From: Haematococcus lacustris | Lineage: Eukaryota; Chlorophyta; Chlorophyceae; Chlamydomonadales; Haematococcaceae | Length of the DNA: 64,000 nucleotides | Direction: 5' to 3' | Assembly (NCBI GenBank): GCA_030144725.1 | Contig: JASKMD010000017.1 | Location: forward strand, 5,823,992-5,887,991 | Shown here: positions 8,701 through 19,700 of the stretch, piece after piece | How positions within the stretch are numbered: position 1 is the first letter of the stretch | Layout: every line of letters starts with the position of its first letter | Notes under the pieces: model-generated | The model's database searches: none | What the model saw: the letters and a program-made list of their open reading frames with translations, nothing else | Told to the model about the DNA's origin: nothing | Position numbers and translations under genes: made by a program

Positions 8701-11700
8701 GGCCCGCCCTCCCTAGCTGGCCCTTCAAACACAGTGAGGGTCAGCAGCTCTGGTGTACTACATGGCCACTCACCATCAAGGCGCTGGGCCGTTCGCCTAC
8801 CCACCTGACCCCTGATCTACCCACCTGGAGGCCCTAGCCCCTGCCCTGTTCCAAGCCACCAGGGAAGGGAGTTGTAGCTGTCAAGGCTGCGTCAGTGAAG
8901 CATTAGTAGTGAAGGGAGGTTCCCTCAGGCCAGCACCCTGACAGGGAGTGTTTGGGATGGGGCGGGGTGTGGACACTGTTCAACTAGCCCCTGTTCTCTT
9001 GATCTTGACTGGCATCAACACCTCATCCTATGCTCTGTCAATTCTCCTCTCATGGCCCTGGGCCTCTGCCCTTACCCACTCATGGCCTTGCAGGACAGCA
9101 GCCTCCTGCCCTGGGTCCCCTATAGGGCGCCTGTACCTGGGTGCTGGGTGGAAGCAGTGCTGCCACCTGCTGCGTGATGCCTGCTGCCAAGCTGGCCAGG
9201 CTGGGCTGGTCCTCGAATGGGATGACCAGCAGGCGCACACTGGAGGGCGGGAGGGGCGGCTCAAATTGGCTGTACTGCTTGGGCCAAGGCAGGCCACCTG
9301 CATGGCACAGTGCCACTGATGCCTGCGGTGGGTGGTGAGCAGCACTACACGTGCATGCAGAGCACTCGTGCGCTGGTGACAGCAGCCTGGCCGGTGACAC
9401 AATAAGCATGGCGGTCTAAGTCAGGTGACATGTGTGACCATTCAAAAAGCAACCCACATGTACACCTACCTACATGACCTGCTGCCCAGCCCCAAGCCTC
9501 CAAACTGCATCGCTGAGCTGCCAGTTGCGTGGTCAGTTGTGAGGCAGGCAGACCACACTGTGCAACCATCAAGCATGCGCTGCAATGTCAATGCGCTAGT
9601 TTTCCTTAGGCAGGTAGCCCAGCCTCTCAGCCCGGCCTCTCAGCCCTGAGGTCTTCACGTCTTGAGAGGCAGGTCAAGCAAGCGGAAGAGGTAGAGGCAC
9701 ATCACACAGGGCAGAAGGGCTGTGCTGCTAACAAGCCTCAGTGGCGTGGGTCGCATTGTGGTGACCCCAGCCAGCCTCACATACACAACCCAACCCAACC
9801 CAACCTATCGTTGTTCTGGTCAATCCACCTCACCCGGCCCTTAGTGGGACTCTGTTGCTTACTGGCTTGGGCCCTTTGGAAGTGCCCTTAGGAAGTGCCC
9901 TTTGGATGTGCGAGAGTGAGTGACATCGCCTCCTGGGGATAAGTAGGTATCAGCAGGTGTGAGATGATATGAGCCTAGTGGCGCAATGCCTCCGAGGAAG
10001 CGGCCCAGTAGCGCGGATCCTATTGATCCGCATCCTATTGAAAGCCCGCGTAAACAAGGTTCGTCGTAGTCGTGGCCTACCTTGTCGTGGCCTAGTCGTG
10101 ACCAGCCAGTGCGGGGCATGATGTGGTGCCTGGTAGTAGCCCCCCGCAAGCCCCCACAGGCCCCACGCAGCAGCCAGGAGGCCTCACAGCCAGCAGCCTC
10201 GGAGCCTGGGCCCAGCACTCCCCCGCCAGCCAAGCGCAGCAAGGCTGAGCCGGCAGCTGAGCCCACAAAGGGCAAGAGCAAGGCTGCCAAAGCCAAACCA
10301 GCACCACAGCCAGGCAGGTGGGTAGACCGGGACTGCAATGCAGCGCTGAACATGCAGCGCATTGGGGAGAGTAAGTGGCGCCCGCTGGAGCTATGCTGGT
10401 GGCCAGAGTAGGGGAAGCTGCCAGCCAAGGGCAAGGAGTACCCTGGCCTGGGGTACAAGCGGCTGCGAGACAAGCCACCCACAGCCCAGCAGCAGCAGCA
10501 GCCTGCTGAGGCACAGTAGTGTGCCCCCCTGTGTTGAGCTGTCATCAGCTTACAATTAGTGCATGTTTTGTCATGCCAACTCTATGCATAGCCCTGTCAC
10601 AGGGGTCAGGCAATGGTGTAGGTGGTAGACGACCATGACCATGTGTATGCCATGTATAGGCCTTGAGCATGCCATGCGATGGGAACACCACAGAGGAAAC
10701 AGTTGTTTTGTAGTGGTCCACAATTAGTGTGTTCGACTGCAATGAAGGCTCAAGGTTGAGGGCCAAGGTGCTGCTAACAAGGGCTGCCAACAAGGCCAGA
10801 GGCCAATGAAGGAGGCAAAACCCTGACCTCCCAGAAGCCCTTGCGGTCCCCTGCGAGCCCTGCCACCACCTACCCTGCCACCACCACCACAGCCACACGG
10901 CTCATGTGACCCTGCCTGTCACCTGTCACTAACCCACCCAGTGCTGAGAGCAGTGCCGCTCAGTGCTCAGTAGGGCATGCAGGAAAGGGCAGGACCAGGG
11001 TAAACTGCATGGGTGCTGTTGCTAAGCACATGGTGTGTGTGACCTGCATGAATGAGACACACCTGGCTCGGTCAGCCCGTGGAAGTAAGGCCGCATGACG
11101 CTCAAGGCTGCCATGTCCAGTCCGTGCTGCAGGAAGTCGTCCCGCATGGCACTGTATGCTGCTTGCATGCCAGCAACCTGTACAGAGCAACAAACCCCAG
11201 CTGACACCAACCCCTGCCTCAACTTCCAGCGCATTGTTGAGAGCATGCAGCGCCCCCTGGAGCTGTGCAGCTGGAAGGAGCTGGAGGCTCTGCCCCCCAT
11301 TGGCAAGGAGTACCAGCATGGCTACAAGCTGGTCAATGACCGGCTGCCCAAGGTCAGGCAGAGATTGCACCGGGCTGCAGAGTACCGGCGGGGCATTGAC
11401 GGCCCGGCCCGCAACAATGCATAGGCCCTAGTAGTTTGCACAGGCTGTTAGCCTTACAAAGCATTAAGCTGTTAGTTATGATGAGGTGCCCAGTAATCGT
11501 GGGGTCGGCCCATGGAACGTGCCACCGGAGTGGGGTTTGCAGTCATCAAGGGTGCAGTCATCAACTTGTTTGTAATAGCTGAGTGAGATTACCCACAGTC
11601 AAACATGTTGTTCCTTGTTGAATGAGTTTTGTTTGTCTGCAACCTGCACAGCATCCAGTGGTAGTACAATGCTGCATGCTTGGCTCTGTGCATGCTGTAA

Positions 11701-12663
11701 AAATGAGTACAACCCAATACACAACCCAACCCAACCCGGTAGACAGGGACCGCAATGCAGCACTGAACATGCAGCGCATTGGGGACAGCAGGTGGCGCCC
11801 GCTGGAGCTGTGCTGGTGGCTGGACCAGTTGAAGCTGCCAGCCAAGGGCAAGTAGTACCCTGAGCTGGGGTACAAGCGTTTGTGAGACCGGCCACCCAAG
11901 GCCCAGTAGCAGCAGCAGCCTATGTGCCCACCCTCTTGAGCTGTTATCAGCTTACAATTAGTGCATGCATGTCATGCCAACTCCAGGCTATTGCCCTGTC
12001 ACAAGGGTCAGGCAATGGTGTAGGTGGTAAGCGACCGTGCCATGTGCATGGGAACTCCACACAGACGGAATACTGGCTTGTAATGGTCCCTAGTGGTCCT
12101 TGTAGTCGTCCCTAGTGAGGGCTTGGCACAGCCTAGTGAGGGTCAAGGTGCTGTAGGATGTAACGCCAGTTCCATGACCCAGTTCAATCAGCAAGCCACA
12201 ATGCAGGGGGGGCTGAATGGGTGTGGACCGCTTGTTGACCAGAGTACTATGCAGACCATCACCCCCACAGCCTGCGTAGATCCTAGCAAACCTCGACTGT
12301 CATGGACACCTGCAGACTGAAGTGTGTCGCCAGGACAACCTCACTACCCAGCTCCTAGGCAGCCTGGGCAACTGAACCTTACCTGGGATGCAATGATATG
12401 TTTGTTGCTTTGTGGCTCATCCTTTGCAATAGTACTAGAGGCTCGCGTTTGAGCATGTGAGCGACCAGGTTTGGCCTTGGTGATATTAGCTATCAGGGTC
12501 CACAAGGCTCTGCAATCACTGCCGCACAATGTAACTGGTGCTCGTGTGGGACGCTGAAGCGGATGGGACGCACTCACCCTACTGCCAAGAGCCCAAAGGC
12601 CAGCGCCACGTTACGGCGCAGCATTGGCTGGGTGAAGCCCATACCAAAGCCGAACAGGCTCAT
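5777..12663 (-). CDS. Membrane-anchored 2H-phosphoesterase-like protein (eight exons)
   Basis: Exons in transcript order: 12583-12663, 11063-11177, 9137-9297, 8388-8532, 7063-7151, 6913-7003, 6523-6617, 5777-5986. They sum to 987 nt (328 aa) and all phases agree. The start ATG opens a likely signal anchor (RRNVALAFGLLA). Two H-x-[ST]-hydrophobic motifs, YHCTVF (H129) and IIHTSLL (H264), are the signature pair of 2H phosphoesterases (LigT, cyclic phosphodiesterase), so hydrolysis of a cyclic or 2'-5' phosphate bond is plausible. The wide spacing of the motifs and my lack of a search keep this tentative. Intron 5 needs a weak GC donor. Four Fanzor-derived insertions lie in introns 1, 2 and 4, all antisense to the gene. 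Confidence 0.6.
7277..8279 (+). mobile_element. Fanzor lineage A copy 1, 5'-truncated
   Basis: About 1 kb in intron 4 of the 2H gene, antisense. From about 7308 it reads QLVVIFGAASIGT..., then after a one-base frameshift near 7420 VVLVDEHRTSRVSS (RuvC-II with its Glu), RGMMWC (zinc-ribbon strand), a Lys/Ala-rich linker resembling a nuclear-localisation region (about 7735-7805), and LDRDCNAALNMQRIGE (RuvC-III). It stops at 8022 and is followed by the 250-bp lineage A 3' tail ending GGTGCTG. RuvC-I is missing. TATGATG flanks both ends (7270-7276, 8280-8286) as a possible short target duplication. Confidence 0.78.
9736..10773 (+). mobile_element. Fanzor lineage A copy 2, internally deleted
   Basis: Intron 2 of the 2H gene, antisense. 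The 5' part (about 9875-10070) has tandem GTGCCCTTTGG-like units, then the family's N-terminal start at 9987 (MPPRKRPSSADP...), which hits a stop after about 28 codons. The sequence then jumps to the C-terminal region: zinc-ribbon strand, Lys-rich linker, and WVDRDCNAALNMQRIGE (RuvC-III). A TAG at 10409-10411 breaks the tail; the rest reads on to 10519. GTGCTGCTAACAAG occurs at 9722-9735 and again overlapping the 3' end, a 14-bp candidate target duplication. Confidence 0.75.
11204..11639 (+). pseudogene. Fanzor lineage B copy 1, C-terminal fragment
   Basis: It starts abruptly within the RuvC-III region (DTNPCLNFQRIVE) and reads without a break to the lineage B stop at 11422-11424 (ending RGIDGPARNNA), followed by the lineage B 3' tail to GAGTTTTGTTTG. 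It lies in intron 1 of the 2H gene, antisense, about 27 bases from exon 2. The N-terminal half, RuvC-I and RuvC-II are absent. Confidence 0.72.
11744..12153 (+). pseudogene. Fanzor lineage A copy 3, short decayed fragment
   Basis: VDRDRNAALNMQRIGDSRW (RuvC-III) is followed by in-frame stops at 11852 and beyond, then a degraded lineage A 3' tail ending GGTCAAGGTGCTG. The 5' junction is in a CAACCCAACCC repeat like that at 9785-9803. It lies in intron 1 of the 2H gene, antisense. Confidence 0.68.
12154..12582. other. Remainder of intron 1 of the 2H gene
   Basis: I see no exon or element here. The donor for this intron is GTAGGG at 12582-12577 (minus strand); the alternative GTGAGT four bases later breaks the reading phase. 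Confidence 0.4.
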
Positions 12664-13270
12664 AATGAAAGTACAACCGAAAGCCACAGTACAACTGAAT
12701 GTTGCTAGTTGCTGCAGCTGCTAACGCTCCCACTGCTCCCACTCCCACTACTGCCGCTACCGCGACAGCGGGAGCTTGAGGTTGGATTGCGATAGCTCCT
12801 AAAGGTTCCAAGTATTAATCCCTACAGTCAGGCGACCCCAACTAGCAAAAAATGACAGGAAATGATAGGAAACCGACCCTTGGTAATCAAAACGACGCCG
12901 CGTCTCAGCCACGTGGTTTCTATTTATGTTTTGCACATGCCTGGATAGAGGACTCCGTCAGCTATGCGGTGAAACATGTATCAATAAATACTGTGCATTG
13001 TGCTGAGTGCTAAGGCGGCTCAAATCTTGACATTCAAATGCATGCCAGTTTTGCTCATGCGGGCCTCGCCGCGACCGACCGCCGCGACCGACGTGGCCTA
13101 GTAGCCTCTGCAAACAGTCAGGGACAGTCGCCGCAGTCAAAACAATGCACATGGCACGCCAAACCGATGTAACGACGCCCCTCAACCCATGCTCGGAAGT
13201 ATACAAGGCTGCTGCATTGCTTGACCGCTACGTGAGTAGTACCTACTACCTGGCCACTCGGTAAGGCCAC
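12664..13270. promoter_or_regulatory. Upstream region of the 2H-phosphoesterase-like gene
   Basis: About 600 bases with no supportable exon; the part nearest the ATG would be its 5' UTR and promoter. The stretch 12840-12990 is less GC-rich than its surroundings. No clear core promoter element can be claimed. Confidence 0.3.
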
Positions 13271-13479
13271 TCAAGGTGTGTGGGCCATTGCTACGTTACC
13301 TTGCTCGATATGTTGGGTCCGATCCCTCCCGCCCGCCCTCCGCTTGCGTGTCGAGCTTGTGTCCAACTCCGCCCTGACCCCCTGCTGCTCAGCTGGAGGG
13401 GTGGGCAGCCCAGGGGAAGCACCAGCACCAGCTGCCTGCTGCTGCCAGGGGGGTGCAGCAGGAGGGGGGGGCAGGTCAG

Positions 13480-14110
13480 GGGCGGCACCAGCACCAGCTG
13501 CCTGCTGCTGCCAGGGGGGTGCAGCAGGAGGTAGTGTCAGAGCTGCCAAGAGCTGCAAAGAGGCCAGGCAGGGCATTCTGCATCTGGACGTGTTGTTCGT
13601 AGTAGCTTGACATGGCCTTGCAATGCACCTGCAGGTAGGTGAGCAGCTGATGCTCCAGTTGCTGTCGCTGCTGAGCTGGCACCAAGTGTTGCAATGACTT
13701 GCTAGGGCCAGGGGGCGGGGAGGGGGGGGGGGGGGGGGGGGGCGGGGGTGGGAGGGCAGTGAGGGGGCTGGGAGGGGCTGGGAGAGGTTGGGAAGGGGTG
13801 GCGGGGCAGTAAGGGGGCTGGGAGGGGGCGGGAGGGGGTGGGAGGCTTCTGCGGGGGCTGGGAGGTGGTGGGGCTGCAAGGGGGCTGGGAGGGGGTGGGA
13901 GGGTGGGGCTGGGGCTGGGAGGGGGTGGGAGCGCGGGCTGGGAGTGGGAGGGGTGGGGAAGGCGGGGCTGGGGCTGGGAGGGGGCTGGGAGGGGGCAGGG
14001 TCCAGGCGGTCGGAGTAGGCTAGAAAATCCTGCAAGGCAGAGTCGGGTCACGCCAAAGGGTGAGGAGGCGGCCCTGGTTGATGGATTGCCGTGCTTTCTT
14101 CTCCAACAGC
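13480..14110 (-). CDS. Exons of an unidentified minus-strand gene (partial)
   Basis: Two protein-like stretches flank a G-rich minisatellite. Upstream, about 14110-14060 reads LLEKKARQSINQGRLLTLW, followed by a probable exon from 14035 reading DFLAYSDRLDPAPSQ. Downstream, about 13705-13540 reads SLQHLVPAQQRQQLEHQLL and continues YLQVHCKAMSSYYEQHVQ, a Gln-rich helical segment that then runs into an Ala/Pro/Gln repeat (APPWQQQAAGAGA, twice). I do not recognise the protein. A helical, coiled-coil-like role is all the composition suggests. Start, stop and splice sites are not fixed. Confidence 0.35.
13718..13998. repeat. Poly-G run and G-rich minisatellite
   Basis: A run of about 20 G (13722-13742) is followed by irregular tandem units of the type GCTGGGAGGGG. 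On the minus strand this gives a Pro-rich open frame that is more likely intron than protein. Such tracts can form G-quadruplexes. Confidence 0.8.
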
Positions 14111-14606
14111 TGTGTCGTTGAGTTACGAACAGAGTAATAACTCGAAAGTCTAATAACTCACAGTGGTCAGCTCACCGCATGCCAGTTTGTGCAAGGGGGT
14201 CCCTTTTTCTGTGTGGCTGCCTAGAGAGACCTCTACCCATTCGCACTTCGCTACAATGTCGAGTTATTTCTTGCCCAACGATGGCACTCCGACGCAGCCT
14301 GCACAAGTAAAAGGCTCGCGGTGCGAGCTTGGCGGGCTGAAATGAGATTGTACTTCTTGCTCGATGCAAGGCGCAGTTCAATCGCTGATGCCGCTACATA
14401 CCACTAGAACAATCGATGGTGAGCAGCTGAGGTGTATCCGCGCTCGCTTGCGCCGGCATGGCCTCACTCGCAAGAGTTAACGCGCCGCTTGCCAGTAGAT
14501 GCGCAATAATTCGCAGCTACCAGTGTGATGAACGCTATCGAAAACGGCTCAGTATTGAAAGAGTACTTGCATGAAGATTACCAACCCCATGTTGGGACAT
14601 CCTGAG
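14111..14606. other. Gene-free stretch
   Basis: No exon, repeat or RNA gene could be supported here. The right border is the end of a lineage C Fanzor tail. Confidence 0.3.
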
Positions 14607-14887
14607 TGTATGCCTCCAGGTCTACTACTAGCAAGAGCTCTACCCTACTCTATAGCTCTTACTCACACACATCCCCTTTGTGAGGGGTTTGGTATTTTGG
14701 TTTTTTGGATTGTCTTGCTGTAGCTGGCTATTGCCGCCACTTGCGCCGCCACTTACGCAGCTGGGCCTTGTCACGCAAGTACACCCACTCCTGGCCTGGC
14801 TGGCCTGGCTTTGGCATGGCTGGGCGGCCTTCCCAGTAGCACAGCTCCGTGGGGCGTGGGCCTGGGCCGACTGCACAGCGGCGGATA
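14607..14887 (-). pseudogene. Fanzor lineage C copy 2, 5'-truncated
   Basis: On the minus strand it starts inside the codons just after RuvC-III (IRRCAVGPGPRPTELCYWEG) and reads to a stop at 14728-14730, then carries the lineage C tail with the CCCCT/AGGGG hairpin. It is almost identical to 5180-5461. The truncation removes the catalytic Asp, so only the C-terminal tail is present. Confidence 0.75.
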
Positions 14888-14949
14888 TAAATATAGGTTC
14901 CAACTAAAATGTCGTGTGCACATCATTGATGACGGAGCAGTTGGCCCTA

Positions 14950-16215
14950 AGACCTGCCTGGATTTATGGCAGGCAGTGACGCGGGCAGTGACGCGGGCAG
15001 TGAGGCACGGTGGCACAAGTCAGTTACCTTTACCAGCATAGGCTTGCCTCCCGCCTGCCGCTGCCAAGTAGAGTTGCCCTGGCTGCTGCCCGCTCCCGGC
15101 TGCCTGCTGTCCCCTTCCCACTGGCCACCTTCCACCCACAGAGCGCGGGACACAGCCTGGGCAGCCTCCTTGTAGCCCTCCTCCACCCTGCGATGCGCCT
15201 CGTCCTCAGCAGCAGCCACGGCGGCGGCCATGCGCTGCTGGGCTGCACTGCTCTCTTCACTGCGGATCCGGAGCTCCTCTGCGCTATCACCAGGGGCAGC
15301 AGCGGGGCCAGGAGCAGGCACAGGGCACAGGGCTGTGAGCAGCGACTGCCTCCAACACCACTGCCATCACCACTCGCAGCAACAGCAGCAACGCAAGCAG
15401 CAGTGGCTGCATCAGCAGCAGGAGCAGTGGGGCCCTGGAAAGGCAGCAGCGCCCTCTGTCCCTGTGCACATGCCAGAGCTGCTGCCAGCGGAGGCACCCA
15501 GAGGTGTTGATGCGAGCAGGCAGCTGTCCCACCTGCCCGGGCCACCAGCTGTTTGCGCAGCTGCTCACACTCTGCCTTCAGGGCACGCAGCGCCCGCTCC
15601 TCCAGCTGCCCTGTCTGCACCGCCGCATCCACCAAGTACACCTTGCGCACCAGGGTCGCAGTGCCGGGCCCCATCCGCTGCTGCTGCTGCTGCCACTGGC
15701 CACCGGCTGTGGGCCCAGTCCAGGTAGTCTGGTCCCAGGCTGCTGTCTCGCCCCCTGGGCCCGGGGCAGGCCCCCCCTGCCCTGGGCCTCGTGGGGGGCC
15801 GGCTGGGCGGCGTGAGGCGTTCATGTTCATGGGGTTGGTGGGCTGGCGCTGACTGGCACTGATGCCTAAGGGTGGGGTGGGCCCCAGCTGCTGCTGCTGC
15901 TCATGCTGGGAAGGCAGTGGGGCCGAGGACCACAGCTGCTGCTGCTGCTGCTGTGATCTGAGCCGAGTAGGTGATGTCTGCCAAGGGGCAGTGTGCATGC
16001 CCGCCCCTGTGCTGGCCCCAGTGGGCTGCTGCTGCTGCTGCTGCTGGCGCTTGTGCATGCCTGCCATGGCCGCATTGGTGTGTGGGGTGTGCAGAGCCTG
16101 AGTGGGCTACTGCTGCTGCTGCCGGCTGGTTGCCCTGCTGGCGTCCCTGGACTATTGCTTCAAACGTGTGCAGCTGCACAGCTGCTGACTGCTGCACCTC
16201 AAAGATAGTGGTCAT
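14950..16215 (-). pseudogene. Inverted partial duplicate of the VFL1/LRRCC1-like gene
   Basis: About 1.26 kb is a near-copy of 39440-40690 in opposite orientation: the Gln-rich linker, the segment VRKVYLVDAAVQTGQLEE, intron 1 and the second exon (SAEELRIRSEESSAAQQRM). The leucine-rich repeats and the rest of the coiled coil are absent. Intron sequence is included, so this was a DNA-level duplication and not a retrocopy. No complete gene is possible here. Confidence 0.82.
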
Positions 16216-16347
16216 GGCCTGCTACTGCACAATCTCAGCTGGTGGGAGTGTCGAGTTTCCACCTCAGCCTCTGTGTGCAAAGCTTGGCAGCTGGCGGACC
16301 AAGAAAGCTATGCCTGCATGTTCTTTTCAGCTGTATATTCCTTGCAG

Positions 16348-16510
16348 CTGCTTCCCGAGTAAATTGCCCTGGTGCCTGCCTGGAAAACTCCTTCTACTAT
16401 CAGGGACTACCAGCTCGTGACAGCCATGGCTATGTAGATTTTGACGCTGAACAGGGGTTGAAGAGCAGTCTGCACCAGGAGTATTTACAGCAGCTGCCAG
16501 GAATGAATGA
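16348..16510 (+). other. Isolated exon-like segment, plus strand
   Basis: Between a TTGCAG acceptor (ending 16347) and a strong GTAAGT donor (16511) the frame reads ...VNCPGACLENSFYYQGLPAR and continues DSHGYVDFDAEQGLKSSLHQ. The residue mix and the two splice signals look like a real coding exon, but I find no partner exon on either side: PP7 follows on the other strand and the VFL1 duplicate precedes. It may be left from a gene broken by the duplication. Confidence 0.35.
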
Positions 16511-16755
16511 GTAAGTATGGCAGGAGGTGGCTTTGCAAGCCGCCCGCCCATGACGCGATGATTGACAGAGCGCGAGGTCTTGTGGACATGAAGAAAAATG
16601 AGTACCCGCCTCCCCGCTCGAGATTATCCCCCAAGTCACCGCTGAGGTTCGAGGTCATCAACATCCCACTCGCCTGAGAAGAACATACTTCCCGGACTTT
16701 AGCCATGCCGTTGGCAACCGTGCGGAACGCGCAACATGCATTCATATGCTCCAGG

Positions 16756-19700
16756 CTACAACCCTGTGTTCTCCGCCTTCGCCTCTGCCGGTGCCGCCAC
16801 CAGCCCGGGGACCTCGTCTATCTCCTCCTCCTGTCGGCCTATCTCCTCCGCCACCAGCTCATCGTCCGTAGCCGCAAGGTCGTCGTAGTCGTAGTAGGCG
16901 GTGCACTTGGGCCGAGGGCGAACTGCCTGTAAATACGCAAACCAGTTGACACATCGCGGACAAGCGTGGACAGGCTGACATGGAGTGCCGTGTAGCCTCT
17001 GAATCCGTGTGGCCGAACAGTGGTGCATCCTTAGCACCTGCCTTCAGCTCACTGATGTCCTGCATTCGTGCGGCTAGTGTTTTGAAGAGACACTAGGGTA
17101 AGCTTAACCTCTAAGCATCAGTAGCCCTCCCGCAATCGGATGCATATCATCCAGCCCAGCCAGCTGCAACCCAACGTTGACAATCACAGGCGAGTGTGAC
17201 CCTTGTGGTCCTCCTCCCGGCCCCCAACACATGCTGCATGTCAATGTGGTGGCAGCCAGCCTAAGTGCACAGGATCCGCTGACAGCGTGTCACCAGTCAT
17301 CGGCATAGCAGGTCGGGCAGCTGTCCGTAGCATGTGCCACCCTACCTCAAATGTGATGAACTCAGGGTCATGCCAGGTTGGCCCCGTGAGTACCGCCACC
17401 GCGCCCAGGTTGTTGTAGCGTGACTGGCAAGCGGGCAGGAATTGGGGGTCTGCGGCCAACAGGGCGCCTGGGCCTGTCGGCACGGCTGCTATGCTGTTGC
17501 TCGGCTGGTGGCCAGGCAGCTGGCCTATCATGCAAGGCAGCTGGCTGGTCATACTGTTGTACAGCTGCTGACCAGGCTGCACAGGTCAGCTTGCTAGTTG
17601 CGCAGCAGAAGCCTTGGTGGAGGCACGCTTTACAGTCAGGCGCCACAGGCAGTAAGCAGGGTCGGGTCAGGTGCAGGTCAGCAGGTGGCTACTGCTGCTG
17701 TCGGGGCAGTACCCAGAGCACGGTGAGGTGCTGATGTCGCATACAGCATGCAGGGGGGTGGCAGCAGCCCGGCAGGTAGTGCTGCTGCAGGCACTATGCT
17801 GACTCACAGTCTGGGGCGGTGAAGACTGTCATGACCCTGCCCGCTGTAGGCAACACAGGCAGGCAGACAGGCGACGACTTGTTGACAGGCTGGCCCTCAA
17901 CAAAGGCCACCAATGGCTAGAGCAATGAGTGCTTGGCAGCTGCCTATGCCTTGGTGAGCGTTGCCTCACAACGCAAGATGAAGGAAGTGATGGTGCCGCC
18001 AACCCCCCTACATACCATAAAGGGTAGGGGAGGGGTGAGCCCGGTCTGAGGGACAGCTAGGGTGGGTAGCAGTGTTTGTTTTTGCGCTATATATAGCGAT
18101 CGCTATGAAATGCCATATTTCAGAGGTCCTTTTGCGCCATGAAATGGTCGCTTTGCGAGCTGCACTACTTCGCACTGCGCTATAGAAAATGACCTGTAAC
18201 CTGCACATTTGCAAGTTTTAGCGTAATGTTTGCAATTATTTTCACCTGAGCTATGTTTGAAAGTGAGGTTGAGCTATAAATTCAAGGGTATGAACCTATG
18301 CCATGTCACTTTGAGCTATAGGTCATGCATCAGGGCGAAACGAAAAAAAAACACTGGTGGGTAGGAATGAGACTTTGGGTAAGGGCAGGTCAGGGTGGAG
18401 GGCAGGCTAGAGTTTGGCCTGCACCTGGGGTGTCATGGTCGAGGGAGTAGCCGCGCAGCATGTCCGGCATGTCGCCGCGCTTGTCCCGCGCATCCGGCCC
18501 CTCATGGCTACGCAGGATGAGGCGCAGCCCGTTGGCCTGGAGGAAGGCCTGCAAGGGAGGCCACAGGCCCACCACCTGCTTCATTGCGCTGCCGCCAGCT
18601 CCTAACCTACTCACACTACATAGAGGAGGGGTTACTGGTGGAGGGATCAGCAGCAGCAGGACCGGCGAACAGTGTGAAACAGCTGCCACATGTCAGTCCA
18701 CAGCTGCGGTGGCTGGGGAGGGCGAGGCAGGGCAGGCTGCAGCAGCAGGCAGGGGCAGCTCGGCACTTCAGAAACCGGTGTGATGCCATGCCTTGCAGGT
18801 CACATGCGCTGGTCACACTTGCAGGTCACACATGTGATGGTGTAGGCCTGCAGACGCCAGGCATGTGTGGGTGTGGTGCCGAGTGAGCTGCCTTCCTGCC
18901 TGCCTGCCTGCGACATGTCTGGCCCGTACACCAGGCCCACCCCCCGAGCCAGGTTGGGGTGCAGGCCTGGCTCCATGACGGGGTCGGACCACAGCACGTC
19001 TGAGGCAACCATGGAGGTGCCCAGACCTGCAACAAACAGGGTGGAAGGGGTGGGTGGGGTAGGTGGGGCAGAGCCAGGGGGAAGGAGCAGCAGGAGGCAG
19101 CAGGAGTTGGGTAGGCGATGGCACCAGCAACGACGGCAGCAGCGTATGCAGTGACCAAGCAGAGGGAGGTATTGGCTGAGGTATAAGAGCGACTCAACAT
19201 GCCAAGGGGACCCTTAAGGGGGAGCGGCACAGCCCTCTGCCCTACCACCTCCCCATGCTGCCTTATCACCCCTGCCCAGCCGCCCTGCCCAGCCGCCCTG
19301 CCCAGCCACCCTGCCACCTGGCCAGCTATGTCCGACCCACCCACTATGGCGCCCACGCCTCAGCCAGCCAGGCAGCTGAGCAAGCAGCTGTTCTCCTATC
19401 CAGGCCCCTGGCAGCAAGGCTCACCGTCAGGGTCCATGCCACCTTTGCTTGCGCGGCGAAGCCCCTCCAAGCTGCCTAGCTGCACCTGCGCTTCTGCCTT
19501 GCCTGCTTCAACCCCCTCGCCCCTGCTGCTGCCTGGCCCTGACGCTACAGCTGGGCCACCCCCGACAGCACCCCCTGCCTCGAGGGGCTCCACAGCTGCT
19601 GACTCAGCAGCCGCATCCCTGGGTGGTGCTGCCTCCAGGGCCTGCATGCCGGGCACTGGGGTGGGAGTAGTGCAGTCCAAAGCTGCACCAGGGACTGGGT

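Noticed and set aside
13271..14035. Single 254-codon Pro-rich protein on the minus strand
   Set aside because: The middle is a G-rich minisatellite and the good coding segments at either end are in different frames, so exons separated by an intron fit better.
16859..17065. Small gene starting [10 protein letters not shown] on the minus strand
   Set aside because: The phase does not join to the last PP7 exon, and that exon is better explained by the acceptor at 16927 following PP7 exon 10.
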